DNA of 64,000 nt from positions 1-64,000 of the forward strand of contig NZ_FOEE01000011.1 of the NCBI RefSeq assembly GCF_900110555.1. The letters run 5' to 3'. A program made the position numbers and the translations under genes. The stretch is from Trujillonella endophytica. Lineage in GTDB: Bacteria > Actinomycetota > Actinomycetes > Mycobacteriales > Geodermatophilaceae. The first letter of the stretch is position 1. Each line of letters starts with the position of its first letter. This document shows, in pieces, positions 51,787 to 60,644 of this stretch. The notes under the pieces are model-generated. The model worked only from the letters and a program-made list of their open reading frames with translations, was not told the origin of the DNA and ran no database searches.

Positions 51787-53088
51787 GTGCACGAGGCGCC
51801 GAGCGGGGTCCGGCGGTTGCTCGGCCGCCCCGACTTCCGGCGTCTGCTGGGCACGCGCCTGCTCTCCCAGTTCGGGGACGGCGTCTTCCAGGCCGCGCTC
51901 GCCGGCACGGTGCTGTTCAACCCGCAGCGGGCCGCCGACCCGGTCGACGTCGCCGCGGGATTCGCCGTCCTCCTGCTGCCGTACTCGCTGGTCGGGCCCT
52001 TCGCCGGGGTGTGGCTGGACCGGTGGAGCCGCCGCCAGGTCCTCGTCCTGGCGAACCTGGCGCGCGGTCTGCTGGTGCTGGTGGTGGCAGCGCTGATCGC
52101 CGGCGGCGTGGCCGGCGGCCCCTTCTACGTGGCCGGCCTGCTGGTGTTCGCGGTCAACCGGTTCCTGCTCGCCGCGCTGTCGGCCGGCCTGCCGCACACC
52201 GTCGAGCAGCGGTGGCTGGTGTCGGCCAACGCCTTCTCGACGACGGCCGGCACGGCGGTCTCCGTCGTCGGGGGCGGGGTGGCCGTGGCGATCGCCTCGC
52301 TGGCGGGCTCCGGGGACGTGGCCTACGCGGTGGTGGCGGCGGCCGCCGTCCTCCCGTACGCGACCGCGTCGGCGGTCGCGGCCGGCTTCTCCCGGGAGCA
52401 CCTGGGACCCGACGAGTCCCTCGGCGCCGAGCGCCTCACCGCCGGGGACGTGCTCCGCGGCATGGTGGCCGGCGCCCGCCACGTGTTCGCCATCCCCCCG
52501 GCGGCGGCCGCCCTGGCCGCGATGGCCGTGCACCGGGTCTGCTTCGGGCTGCTCACGCTGATGACGCTGCTGCTCTACCGCAACACCTTCGAGGCGTGGG
52601 GGCCGTTGCTGCCGACCGGCCTGGCCGGCGTGGGGCAGGTGCTGTCGGCCGGTGCGGCGGGGGCGCTGCTGGCCGCGGCCGTGACGCCGCGGGTGGTCCG
52701 CCGGATCGGCAAGCCGCGCTGGTCGGTCGTGCTGCTGGCCGCCGGCGGGGTCGGCCAGGTCGCGCTCGGGGTGCCGTTCGTGCCGCCCACCGCCGTCGCC
52801 GCCGGCTTCGTCCTCGGCTTCGTGGGGCAGGGCGTGAAGATCTGCGTGGACACGACCCTGCAGGAGACCGTCGACGACGCCCACCGCGGCCGGGTCTTCT
52901 CCGTCTACGACACCCTGTTCAACGTCACCTTCGTCGTCGCCGTGGTCGCGGGGGCGTTCCTGCTGCCGGCGTCCGGGGTCTCGTACGGCGTCCTGGTCGG
53001 GATCGGCGCCGCCTACCTCCTGACCGCCCTCGCCTATGCGGAGTGCGACAGGCGAGGTTTCCTGCGCTCTCGCACTCCGGTCAGCTGA
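51787..53088 (+). CDS. Major facilitator superfamily transporter
   Basis: 433 residues with about twelve membrane helices. The N-terminal TMs begin RLLSQFGDGVFQAALAGTVL, and the MFS loop motif GVWLDRWSRRQVLVLANLAR is present. It belongs to the enterobactin-exporter/MFS_3-like group by appearance; the substrate is unknown. The last about 16 residues (from GAG 53041, Glu-Cys-Asp onward to RSRTPVS) are encoded by a 39-bp repeat shared with 54068-54106, so the original C-terminus has probably been replaced. It overlaps the convergent AbiEi/DUF559 pseudogene by 8 bp. Confidence 0.9.
   Translation: MHEAPSGVRRLLGRPDFRRLLGTRLLSQFGDGVFQAALAGTVLFNPQRAADPVDVAAGFAVLLLPYSLVGPFAGVWLDRWSRRQVLVLANLARGLLVLVVAALIAGGVAGGPFYVAGLLVFAVNRFLLAALSAGLPHTVEQRWLVSANAFSTTAGTAVSVVGGGVAVAIASLAGSGDVAYAVVAAAAVLPYATASAVAAGFSREHLGPDESLGAERLTAGDVLRGMVAGARHVFAIPPAAAALAAMAVHRVCFGLLTLMTLLLYRNTFEAWGPLLPTGLAGVGQVLSAGAAGALLAAAVTPRVVRRIGKPRWSVVLLAAGGVGQVALGVPFVPPTAVAAGFVLGFVGQGVKICVDTTLQETVDDAHRGRVFSVYDTLFNVTFVVAVVAGAFLLPASGVSYGVLVGIGAAYLLTALAYAECDRRGFLRSRTPVS
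53040..53078. repeat. 39-bp hairpin repeat, copy 1
   Basis: Hairpin with arms GGAGTGCGA and TCGCACTCC; 37 of 39 bases match 54068-54106 in the same orientation. It lies 2 nt beyond the stop of the minus-strand AbiEi/DUF559 gene and also codes the end of the MFS protein. Confidence 0.9.
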
Positions 53089-54017
53089 GCGCGGCGGCGA
53101 TCTCCTGGCCGCAGTCCGCCGGGGCGCTGCGGAGTCGGCGGACGGGATAGCGAAGGAGCAGCAGCCCGACCGACTGCAGCGCGTTCTGCCGGATGAGGTC
53201 CCGTTGCCCAGTCCTCGGCCGAGAGGTGGAAGGCCGAGCCGTCCGCCTCGACCGCCACCCCGCGGTCCCTCCACAGCGCGTCGACGAAGAACGTGCCCGC
53301 CGGGGTCTCGACAGCCGCCCCCCACTCCGGCTCGGGGAGCCCCGCAGCGAGGACGACGCGTCGGAGGTCGGACTCGCCCACCGAGCGCATCCCCCGCCGC
53401 GCGTCACCGAGGGCCTGCCGGAGCCAGGCCGTCAGGCGCCTGCCCAGCCGAGCGGCCTCCTCCTCGAGCGCCGGTACCGAGCAGATCCCGCGCTGGAGGA
53501 CGTCGGCGACCACATGGTCGACGTCGGCCCGACGCGCGGAGGTGATGCCGGCGTCGACGGCAGCGCGGGCCGCCGTGGTGACCCGCACCCCGGGGTGGAG
53601 GTCCACAGCGGTGACCGGACGACGACTCTGGTGCACGACGACGAACCCCCTCGACCACAGGTGGTGACCGTGGCGAGCGGTGACCTCGACGAGACCGCCC
53701 TCGGCGGGCAGTTCGTATGCGCCACGGACACCCGCGGCCCGTCGGGTCGTGGAGACCTCCTGCACTCGACATCCCAGAGCCAGGGGAGCGCTGCGGTGGG
53801 AGAGCGCCGAGCCGGCGCCCGCGTAGTGCAGCGCTGCGCACCAGCGCTCGCGACGCGTCAGGGGACCCGAGTGGCTGACGAAGATTCCCGGCAAGGGCTC
53901 CTGCCACCTCCCGGACGCCACTGCGGTGCGGAGTCGGTAGGCGCTGACACCCCTCGCCGTCAGCACGGAACGCGGGGCGACCTGTTCGCCGTCGAGCGCG
54001 ATGGGTGGCAGATGCAC
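53081..54017 (-). pseudogene. Frameshifted AbiEi-like/DUF559 endonuclease-fold protein
   Basis: From GTG 54017 the frame shows an N-terminal winged-helix of the AbiEi antitoxin type (SVLTARGVSAYRLRTAVASG, LPGIFVSHSG), a middle domain (TAVDLHPGVRVTTAARAAVD) and a DUF559/Vsr-like nuclease domain (VDALWRDRGVAVEADGSAFH). At 53207-53209 a run of three C carries one extra base. Removing it joins EDW to QRDLIRQNALQSVGLLLLRY and RRLRSAPADCGQEIAAALS, the normal DUF559 ending, with a TGA at 53081-53083. As written the frame runs on to 53034 inside the MFS gene. It is either a recent inactivation or an assembly error. Flanked by two copies of a 39-bp repeat. Confidence 0.82.
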
Positions 54018-54067
54018 CGGCGCAGGGTGCCGGTAGCCGCCGATCTCCCGCCGTCGTCATCCACAGC

Positions 54068-54106
54068 GGAGGGCGAGAGGCGAGGTTTCCTGCGCTCTCG
54101 CACTCC
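54068..54106. repeat. 39-bp hairpin repeat, copy 2
   Basis: Matches 53040-53078 at 37 of 39 bases and in the same orientation. It ends 2 nt before the pcnA stop triplet (TCA at 54109-54111), the same geometry as copy 1 with its gene, and probably terminates pcnA. Confidence 0.9.
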
Positions 54107-54108
54107 GT

Positions 54109-55620
54109 TCAGGCGGTGCGGGCGGCCCACCAGCGGAGCAGTTCGGCCTCGGCCTCGTCGCGGTCCAACGGTCCGCGCTCGAGTCGCAGCTCCTTGAGGT
54201 GCCGCCAGGCCTCGCCGACCTCGCGCCCGGGCCCGATCCCCAGCAGCTCCATGATCGCGTTGCCGTCGAGGTCCGGGCGCACCCGTGCGAGGTCCTCGGC
54301 CGCCGACAGCTCGGCGATCCGCTGCTCCAGGGCGTCGTAGGTCGACGCCAGGGACGCCGCCCGCCGCTTGTTGCGCGTCGTGCAGTCCGAGCGCACGAGG
54401 GTGTGCAGCCGGGGGAGCAGGTCGCCGGCGTCGGTGACGTAGCGGCGCACCGCGGAGTCGGTCCACTCCCCCCGGCCGTAGCCGTGGAAGCGCAGGTGCA
54501 GGAACGTCAGCCGGGAGACCGCCTCGACGACGTCCTTGGGGTAGCGCAGCGCCGTCAGCCGCTTGCGCACCAGCTTGGCGCCGACCACCTCGTGGTGGTG
54601 GAAGGAGACCCGGCCGCGCTCCTCGTGCCGGCGGGTCGCCGGCTTGCCGAGGTCGTGCAGCAGCGCCGCCAGCCGCAGCACCAGGTCGGGGCTCTCGACG
54701 CCGTCGCCCGCAGCCGCCAGCTCCTTCTCGCGGGAGATCGCCTGGTCCAGCACGGTCAGCGAGTGGGTGTAGACGTCCTTGTGCTGGTGGTGCTCGTCGA
54801 TCTCCATCCGCAGCGCCGAGAGCTCCGGGAGGACGACGTCGGCCAGGCCGCTGTCGACGAAGAGCTCCAGCGCTGCCCGCGGCGAGTCCTGCAGCAGCGT
54901 CTTCGACAGCTCCGCCTGCACCCGCTCGGGCGTGATCCGTCCCAGCTCGCCCGACATCCTGGCCATCGCCTCGAGCACGTCCTCGTCCGGCGTGAGCTCC
55001 AACTGCGCCACGAAGCGCACCGCGCGCAGCATCCGCAGCGGGTCGTCCGCGAAGGAGTCCGACGCCGCACCCGGTGTGCGCAGCCGGCGCGCGAGCAGGT
55101 CACCGAGGCCGCCGAACGGGTCGGTGACCGTGCGGTCGTCGGCCAGGGACACGGCCATGGCATTGACGGTGAAGTCCCGCCGGGCCAGGTCGTCGACCAG
55201 CGAGTCGCCCCACGCCACCTCGGGGTTGCGGGACTCCCGGTCGTAGCGGTCCGCGCGGAAGGTGGTGATCTCCAGCCGGACGCCGCGCACCTCGGCCCCG
55301 ACCGTGCCGTAGGCGATCCCCTGGTTCCACGTGGAACCCGCCCAGCCGCGCAGCAGTTCGAGGGTCTGCTCGGGCCGCGCGTCGGTGGTGACGTCGAGGT
55401 CGCCGGGCACCCCGGACCCGGGGGCGCCGGCGGCGAGCAGCGCGTCGCGGACCGAGCCCCCGACGAGGTGCGCCTGGAACCCGGCGGCGGAGAACCGGGC
55501 GCCCAGCTCGGCGAGCACGGGGGAGACCTCGACGAGCTCCCGCACGGTCTGCTGCACGGCGACCGGCACCGGCTCGACGACGGAGCGGTGCGACGGAGAA
55601 CCCGGGGGCTGGCTGGACAC
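54109..55620 (-). CDS. pcnA: CCA tRNA nucleotidyltransferase (PcnA-like)
   Basis: 503-residue class II nucleotidyltransferase, the actinobacterial PcnA that adds or repairs the tRNA 3' CCA end. It has the head HLVGGSVRDALLAA, the catalytic GDLDVTTDARPE, LEITTFRADRYDRESRNPEV, VDDLARRDFTVNAMAV, then an HD domain (LLHDLGKPATRRHEERGRVS, FHHHEVVGAK). Position beside mutT, DUF6049 and murJ matches Rv3907c. GTG 55620 is 8 nt from a TACCCT -10, so it is probably leaderless. A perfect parS site lies inside the gene. It is divergent from the NUDIX gene. Confidence 0.95.
   Translation of the reverse strand: MSSQPPGSPSHRSVVEPVPVAVQQTVRELVEVSPVLAELGARFSAAGFQAHLVGGSVRDALLAAGAPGSGVPGDLDVTTDARPEQTLELLRGWAGSTWNQGIAYGTVGAEVRGVRLEITTFRADRYDRESRNPEVAWGDSLVDDLARRDFTVNAMAVSLADDRTVTDPFGGLGDLLARRLRTPGAASDSFADDPLRMLRAVRFVAQLELTPDEDVLEAMARMSGELGRITPERVQAELSKTLLQDSPRAALELFVDSGLADVVLPELSALRMEIDEHHQHKDVYTHSLTVLDQAISREKELAAAGDGVESPDLVLRLAALLHDLGKPATRRHEERGRVSFHHHEVVGAKLVRKRLTALRYPKDVVEAVSRLTFLHLRFHGYGRGEWTDSAVRRYVTDAGDLLPRLHTLVRSDCTTRNKRRAASLASTYDALEQRIAELSAAEDLARVRPDLDGNAIMELLGIGPGREVGEAWRHLKELRLERGPLDRDEAEAELLRWWAARTA
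55324..55337. promoter_or_regulatory. parS-like site 5, inside pcnA
   Basis: Perfect GTTCCACGTGGAAC within pcnA, coding Ser-Thr-Trp-Asn around residues 96-99. Confidence 0.75.
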
Positions 55621-55628
55621 GACGAGCC

Positions 55629-55634
55629 AGGGTA
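55629..55634 (-). promoter_or_regulatory. -10 hexamer of pcnA
   Basis: TACCCT on the minus strand ends 8 nt before GTG 55620. Confidence 0.45.
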
Positions 55635-55731
55635 GTGCGGCGGCCGGTCGTCCCCGGTCGGTGTCCGCGCACGGCCCCCACCTCGCCCGCCACCCGCTGC
55701 GATGCTCCCGGGGCTCGCGCCCGGCGCGCGC

Positions 55732-55737
55732 TACCCT
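55732..55737 (+). promoter_or_regulatory. -10 hexamer of the NUDIX gene
   Basis: TACCCT ends 6 nt before ATG 55744; probably a leaderless mRNA and the promoter of the whole NUDIX-DUF6049-murJ run. Confidence 0.5.
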
Positions 55738-55743
55738 CCTGGC

Positions 55744-56220
55744 ATGGCTGGGACGGGCGGGCGCGGGCGCCCCGGCCGCCGGTTGCGCCGGGTCGACGAG
55801 ACCTCTGCCGGGGGCCTGGTGGTGGCCGATGACGGGGTCACCGGCCCTCGTGCTGCCCTGATCGGGCGCACCGACCGCCGCGGGCGGCTCCTCTGGTCGC
55901 TGCCCAAGGGCCACATCGAGGAGGGGGAGACCCCCGCGGACACCGCCGTCCGCGAGGTCGCCGAGGAGACCGGGATCATCGGCGAGGTCCTCGCCCCGCT
56001 CGGGATCATCGACTTCTGGTTCGTCGCCGACGGCCGGCGGGTGCACAAGACGGTCCACCACTTCCTGCTCCGCGCGATCGGCGGCGCCCTCTCCGACGCC
56101 GACATCGAGGTCACCGAGGTGGCGTGGGTGCCGCTCGAGGAGCTGAGCGCCCGGCTGGCCTACGCCGACGAGCGGGCCCTCGTCGAGCGCGCCCCGGCGC
56201 TGCTCGCCGACAGCGCGTGA
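55744..56220 (+). CDS. NUDIX hydrolase (MutT4-like)
   Basis: 158 residues with a complete Nudix box [14 protein letters not shown] followed by REVAEETGI (about 59-81) and the opening [20 protein letters not shown]. It corresponds by position to MutT4 (Rv3908) of mycobacteria, next to pcnA and upstream of the Rv3909 homologue. The substrate may be an oxidised or dinucleoside nucleotide; that is not readable from sequence. First gene of the run, overlapping the next by GTGA (56217-56220). Confidence 0.92.
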   Translation: MAGTGGRGRPGRRLRRVDETSAGGLVVADDGVTGPRAALIGRTDRRGRLLWSLPKGHIEEGETPADTAVREVAEETGIIGEVLAPLGIIDFWFVADGRRVHKTVHHFLLRAIGGALSDADIEVTEVAWVPLEELSARLAYADERALVERAPALLADSA

Positions 56221-58550
56221 GGCGCGGCCCCTCCTCGAAGCTCGGGCACGGCACCGGACGCCGGGGCACAGGCCCCCGACGACGCTCGGCGCCGGTGCGC
56301 GTCCTGCTCGCCGCGCTGCTCGCGCTGCCGCTGCTGGCCGGCCTGGCGGGGCTCGCCCCGTCCCCGGCTGGCGCGGCTCCGGGGGACGGCGAGACCGACG
56401 CCGACCGCCCCGTCCGCATCGAGATCGACCGGATGGACCCGGCGACCGTCGCCCCCGGTGGCCCCATCACGCTGAGCGGCACGCTGACCAACACCGGCGA
56501 CGAGGACCTGACGGGCCTGAGCATCCGGCTCCAGCGGGGCGAGGTGCTGCGCACGCGGGCGGAGCTGGTCGCCACCGACACCGACCCCGACCCGGCCGCG
56601 ACGGTGGCGGCGGCGTTCAAGCCGATCGCCGACCCGCTGCCCGCGGGGGAGTCGATCCCGTTCGACTACACCACCACGACCACCGACCTCCAGCTCGGCG
56701 AGGACGGCGTCTACCCGGTGCTGCTCAACCTCAACGGCGCCGGCGAGGACGGCGAGCAGCGGCGGGTCGGCGAGGTGTCCACCTTCGTCGTCCAGGCATC
56801 GGCGCCCCCGATCCGGACCACCGGGGTGGCCTGGCTGTGGCCCCTGGTCGAGCCCACCCACCGGGACGCCGCGGGCCGGTTCGTCGACGACGAGCTCGCC
56901 GACCTCGTCGCCTCCGGCGGTCGGCTGGACCGGGCCCTGGCGGCCGTGGAGCGGATCCCCGAGACGGCCCCGCCCGGCGCGGCGCCGCAGCCGGTCGCGC
57001 GGGTGACCCTGGCGATCGACCCGGCGCTGGTCGAGGCCCTGACCGTCATGGCCGACGGCCCGTACGCGATCGCGGGCTCGTCGGACGGCGGGGACGGCAC
57101 GGAGGCGGCCGCCGCCTTCCTGGAGCGGCTGCGCGCCGTGGCCGCCGACCATCCGGTCGTGGCGCTGCCCTACGGCGACGTCGACGTCGACGCCCTCACC
57201 ACCGCCGGGCTCGCCGCGGTGGCCGCACGGAGCCTGCCCGCCACCGGGACGGCGGCCGCGTTCCCCGCCGTCCCGGAGGAGGGCGCCCCGCCCGTCGACC
57301 AGCGGGGCGCCGGCGTCCGCATCCTGCGCGACGCCCTCGGCGTACCGGTGCGGTCGGACCTGATGTGGGCAGCCGGCGGCACCGTGCACGGCCAGACCCT
57401 CGGCGTCCTCCGGGACGGCGGCGTCTCCACCGTCGTCGTCGGGTCGACCAGCCTGACCGACGGCGCCGCGGCGGTCGGGCTCGAGTCCGACGCCGCGGCC
57501 GCGCGCACCCCGCTCGCCGACGGGACGACGGGGCTGGTCGCGGACTCCGGGCTGAGCGGGCTCGCCGGCAGTGCGGGATCCGTCGCCGCGGGCACGCGCA
57601 TCGCCGGCCAGCGCTACGTCGCCGAGCTGACGCTCCTCGCCGGCCAGCCTGGCGGGGACCCCCTCGCGCCGCGGACCGTCCTCGTCGCGCCGGCCCGCGG
57701 GGTCGACGCCGACGCCGACGGGATGGCGGCGATGATCGCCTCCACCGCGCTGGTCCCCGGCGTGCGGACGGCCTCCCTCGACGAGCTGCTCACCGGCCCG
57801 GTCGCCGACACCGGGGGGCTCACCCCGCCGTCGGATCCCGTCGCGATCGACCCCGCCGTGCTCGCGGACGTCCAGGCGGCGGTCGGGGTGCGCGACGACC
57901 TCGCCGGGGCCGTGGTCGGCGACCCGGCGGCCGCGCTGGCGCCCTACGACGCCGCGACCGCCCGCGCCACGTCGGTGGCCTGGCGCGCAGACCCCGATCG
58001 CGCCCGGGCGGCCGCGGCCGACCTCCGGCGCACGCTGGACGGGCTGCTCGACGAGGTCACCCTGCTCTCCCCGGCCGACGGCACCTACAGCCTCGCCTCC
58101 AGCGACGCGCCGCTGGTGCTGACGGTGCGCAACGACCTGGAGTTCGCCGTCCAGGTGCGGCTCCAGGTGCGCGCCCGCGGCGGGGTGGGCCTGTCGGTGG
58201 AGGACATCGGGGTGCAGCTGCTCGCCCCCGGCGAGCGCACCACCCTGCAAGTGCCTGCCGAGGTGGGCCAGTCCGGCCGGTTCACGGTGACCGCCCGGCT
58301 CGTCACCCCGGACGGCGGCGAGCTGGGCAGCCCCGTGGAGCTGCAGGTCACGAGCACCGCCTACGGCGCGATCTCCCTGGCCATCACCATCGGCGCCGCC
58401 GCCCTGCTGGGGCTGCTCTTCCTGCGCCGGCTGGTGCTCTTCCTGCTCCGCCGCCGGGCCGCCGCCGCCCGCGGCGAGGCCGAGGACGACCAGCTGCTCG
58501 CTCCCGAGGGGGCGGCCGTGCCGCTGCCGCCGACGCGGAGCCCCGTGTGA
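56217..58550 (+). CDS. DUF6049 secreted/membrane-anchored protein (Rv3909-like)
   Basis: 777 residues. A basic start and signal segment ([20 protein letters not shown], cleaved near AGAAPG) precede a large extracytoplasmic domain. Readable parts include [40 protein letters not shown] and a C-terminal Ig-like strand set ([20 protein letters not shown] type). A membrane helix near the end ([20 protein letters not shown]) has a cytoplasmic tail. It is a conserved partner gene of murJ in actinobacteria and probably works with peptidoglycan precursor export. It is linked by GTGA overlaps at both ends. Function unproven. Confidence 0.88.
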   Translation: MRRGPSSKLGHGTGRRGTGPRRRSAPVRVLLAALLALPLLAGLAGLAPSPAGAAPGDGETDADRPVRIEIDRMDPATVAPGGPITLSGTLTNTGDEDLTGLSIRLQRGEVLRTRAELVATDTDPDPAATVAAAFKPIADPLPAGESIPFDYTTTTTDLQLGEDGVYPVLLNLNGAGEDGEQRRVGEVSTFVVQASAPPIRTTGVAWLWPLVEPTHRDAAGRFVDDELADLVASGGRLDRALAAVERIPETAPPGAAPQPVARVTLAIDPALVEALTVMADGPYAIAGSSDGGDGTEAAAAFLERLRAVAADHPVVALPYGDVDVDALTTAGLAAVAARSLPATGTAAAFPAVPEEGAPPVDQRGAGVRILRDALGVPVRSDLMWAAGGTVHGQTLGVLRDGGVSTVVVGSTSLTDGAAAVGLESDAAAARTPLADGTTGLVADSGLSGLAGSAGSVAAGTRIAGQRYVAELTLLAGQPGGDPLAPRTVLVAPARGVDADADGMAAMIASTALVPGVRTASLDELLTGPVADTGGLTPPSDPVAIDPAVLADVQAAVGVRDDLAGAVVGDPAAALAPYDAATARATSVAWRADPDRARAAAADLRRTLDGLLDEVTLLSPADGTYSLASSDAPLVLTVRNDLEFAVQVRLQVRARGGVGLSVEDIGVQLLAPGERTTLQVPAEVGQSGRFTVTARLVTPDGGELGSPVELQVTSTAYGAISLAITIGAAALLGLLFLRRLVLFLLRRRAAAARGEAEDDQLLAPEGAAVPLPPTRSPV

Positions 58551-60568
58551 GCGACGAGCACCCGGTCGGCGAGCGCGATCGGCTGCCGCTCCCCCCGGTC
58601 CCGCCCGCGCCGCCGCGGCGCCCCGCCGGCGACGGCCGGCCCCGGCCCCCTGCCACGCCGCTGCCCCCGCCGCCGTACCCGGTCGTGCCCGAGGACCTCC
58701 CGGTCGGCGGCGTGCCCGGCCCGGTTACGGCCCCCTCGTCGGCCCCGGTGCGCCCTGCCGGCGGCCCCGCGTCCGCGCCACTGCGCCCCGTTCCTCCGCC
58801 GCGCCCCGCCCGCGCCGCCCGGCCCCTGCCCCCCGTCCCCCCGCCGCGGCCCCGCTTCGTCCCCGCCGCCGACGACACGCAGCTCATCCCGGTCCTGCCC
58901 GCGGTGCCTCAGCCGGTCGACGAGACCGACGAGGAGGCCTCGGCCCGCGAGGGCGCCCCCGGTGCCAGCCGCGGCATCCTCCGGGCCGCCGGCACGATGG
59001 CCGTGGCCACCCTCGTCTCCCGGGTCACCGGCCTTCTCCGCACGATGGTGCTGGCCGCGGCGCTCGGCGTCGGGCTGGTCAACGACGCCTACAACACCGC
59101 GAACACGCTCCCCAACATCGTCTACGAGCTGCTCCTGGGCGGGGTGCTCACCTCGGTGATCGTGCCGCTGTTCGTGCACGCCCAGGAGCGCGACCGCGAC
59201 GGCGGTGTCGCCTACGTGCAGCGGCTGTCCACCGTCGCGATCGCCGGGCTGACGGTGGTCACGCTCCTGGCCGTCCTCATCGCCCCCGTGCTCACCAGCC
59301 TGTACGGCATCTCCGGCGACGCCGACCAGGTCGCGCTGGCCAACTGGCTGGCCCGGATCCTGCTGCTGGAGATCGTCTTCTACGGCATCGGCGCGCTCGC
59401 CCAGGCGGTGCTCAACTCGCGCGGCGTCTTCGGACCCCCGGCGTGGGCGCCGGTGCTGAACAACGTGGTCGTGATCGCCACCGGGGTGGTGTTCATGACA
59501 GTGGCCGACGGCGAGCTCGAGCCGGACACCATCAGCAGCGGCCTGGTGTGGCTGCTGGGCGCGGGCACCACGCTGGGCATCGCCGTGCAGGCGCTGGTGC
59601 TGCTCCCCCTGCTGCCCCGGGCCGGGGTGCCGCTGCGGCCGCGCTGGAACCTGCGCCAGACCGGCCTGCGCGAGGCCGGCTCGCTGGGGCTGTGGGTGAT
59701 CGGGTACTCCGCGGTCAGCGCGGTCGGCGTCGCCGTCGCCACCCGGATCGCGAACGCCGCCGGACGCGAGGGCGGGCTCGGGTCCAGCGCCTTCGCCATC
59801 GCCAGCCTGCTGTTCCAGATGCCCTACGGGATCATCGGCGTCGCGCTGCTGACCGCCCTGGTGCCGAGGATGAGCCGGGCCGCGGCCCGCTCCGACGTCG
59901 ACGGCGTGGTCCAGGACCTGTCGCTGGGCACGCGCCTGTCCGCCCTCGGGCTGCTGCCGGTGTCCGCCGCGCTCACCGTGCTGGGCCCCTCGCTGGCCAC
60001 GGTCGCCTTCGCCCGCGGCAACACCAGCGTGGCCGAGGCGCACGCGATCGGGGTCGCGCTGGCCATCGGCGCCTTCGGGCTGCTGCCGATGGCGGTGACC
60101 CTGCTGCAGTTGCGGGTGTTCTACGCCATGAAGGACGCGCGGACGCCGACGCTGATCCAGGTCGGCATGGTGGCCGTGCGCGTTCCCCTGCTGCTGCTGG
60201 TGCCGGCCCTGGTCGAGCCCGAGCACGTCGTCGCCGGGCTGATGCTCGTCACGAGCCTCACGTACGTCGCCGGCTGGGTCCTGGGGCACGTGGCGCTCAC
60301 CCGCCGGCTCGGCGGCCTGGACACCCGGTCCAGCCTGGTTCCGGTACTCCGCGTGACGGCCGCTTCGCTCGGCGCTGCCCTGGTGGGCTGGGGGGTCACG
60401 ATTGTGTCTCGGGACGCGCTCGGGACCTCGGTGGCGGGTTCGCTCGGCACCCTGCTCATCGGTACCGTGGTCATCGGAGTCGCAGCCATCGGCGGCATGC
60501 TGCTCGCCCGGGTCCCCGAGGTGACCGGACCGCTCGACGCGGTCCTGGATCGCCGGAGGCGCGGGTGA
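58547..60568 (+). CDS. murJ: Lipid II flippase MurJ (MviN)
   Basis: Moves lipid II across the membrane for peptidoglycan synthesis. The 673-residue protein has a Pro/Arg-rich cytoplasmic extension (1-150), then 13-14 membrane helices of the MOP fold: ATLVSRVTGLLRTMVLAAAL, NDAYNTANTLPNIVYELLLG, GGVLTSVIVPLFVHAQE, VLNSRGVFGPPAWAPVLNNV, SAFAIASLLFQMPYGIIGVA and LLTALVPRMSRAAAR. The conserved Arg residues of the central cavity are visible. GTG 58547 overlaps the DUF6049 stop (GTGA). Unlike M. tuberculosis MviN (Rv3910), which carries the pseudokinase on the same chain, this protein ends after the last helix and the pseudokinase is a separate gene. Confidence 0.95.
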   Translation: MSDEHPVGERDRLPLPPVPPAPPRRPAGDGRPRPPATPLPPPPYPVVPEDLPVGGVPGPVTAPSSAPVRPAGGPASAPLRPVPPPRPARAARPLPPVPPPRPRFVPAADDTQLIPVLPAVPQPVDETDEEASAREGAPGASRGILRAAGTMAVATLVSRVTGLLRTMVLAAALGVGLVNDAYNTANTLPNIVYELLLGGVLTSVIVPLFVHAQERDRDGGVAYVQRLSTVAIAGLTVVTLLAVLIAPVLTSLYGISGDADQVALANWLARILLLEIVFYGIGALAQAVLNSRGVFGPPAWAPVLNNVVVIATGVVFMTVADGELEPDTISSGLVWLLGAGTTLGIAVQALVLLPLLPRAGVPLRPRWNLRQTGLREAGSLGLWVIGYSAVSAVGVAVATRIANAAGREGGLGSSAFAIASLLFQMPYGIIGVALLTALVPRMSRAAARSDVDGVVQDLSLGTRLSALGLLPVSAALTVLGPSLATVAFARGNTSVAEAHAIGVALAIGAFGLLPMAVTLLQLRVFYAMKDARTPTLIQVGMVAVRVPLLLLVPALVEPEHVVAGLMLVTSLTYVAGWVLGHVALTRRLGGLDTRSSLVPVLRVTAASLGAALVGWGVTIVSRDALGTSVAGSLGTLLIGTVVIGVAAIGGMLLARVPEVTGPLDAVLDRRRRG

Positions 60569-60644
60569 CCGGCGGCCCGGGGCCGCGACTCCCGCAGCGG
60601 AGCGGGTGCGCCGCAGGCGACGACTGGACGGAGGGCCTGTGGCG

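Noticed and set aside
53081-54017. Complete AbiEi-AbiEii toxin-antitoxin system
   Set aside because: Only an AbiEi-like N-terminal domain fused to DUF559 is present; there is no AbiEii nucleotidyltransferase toxin gene, and the frame is broken.
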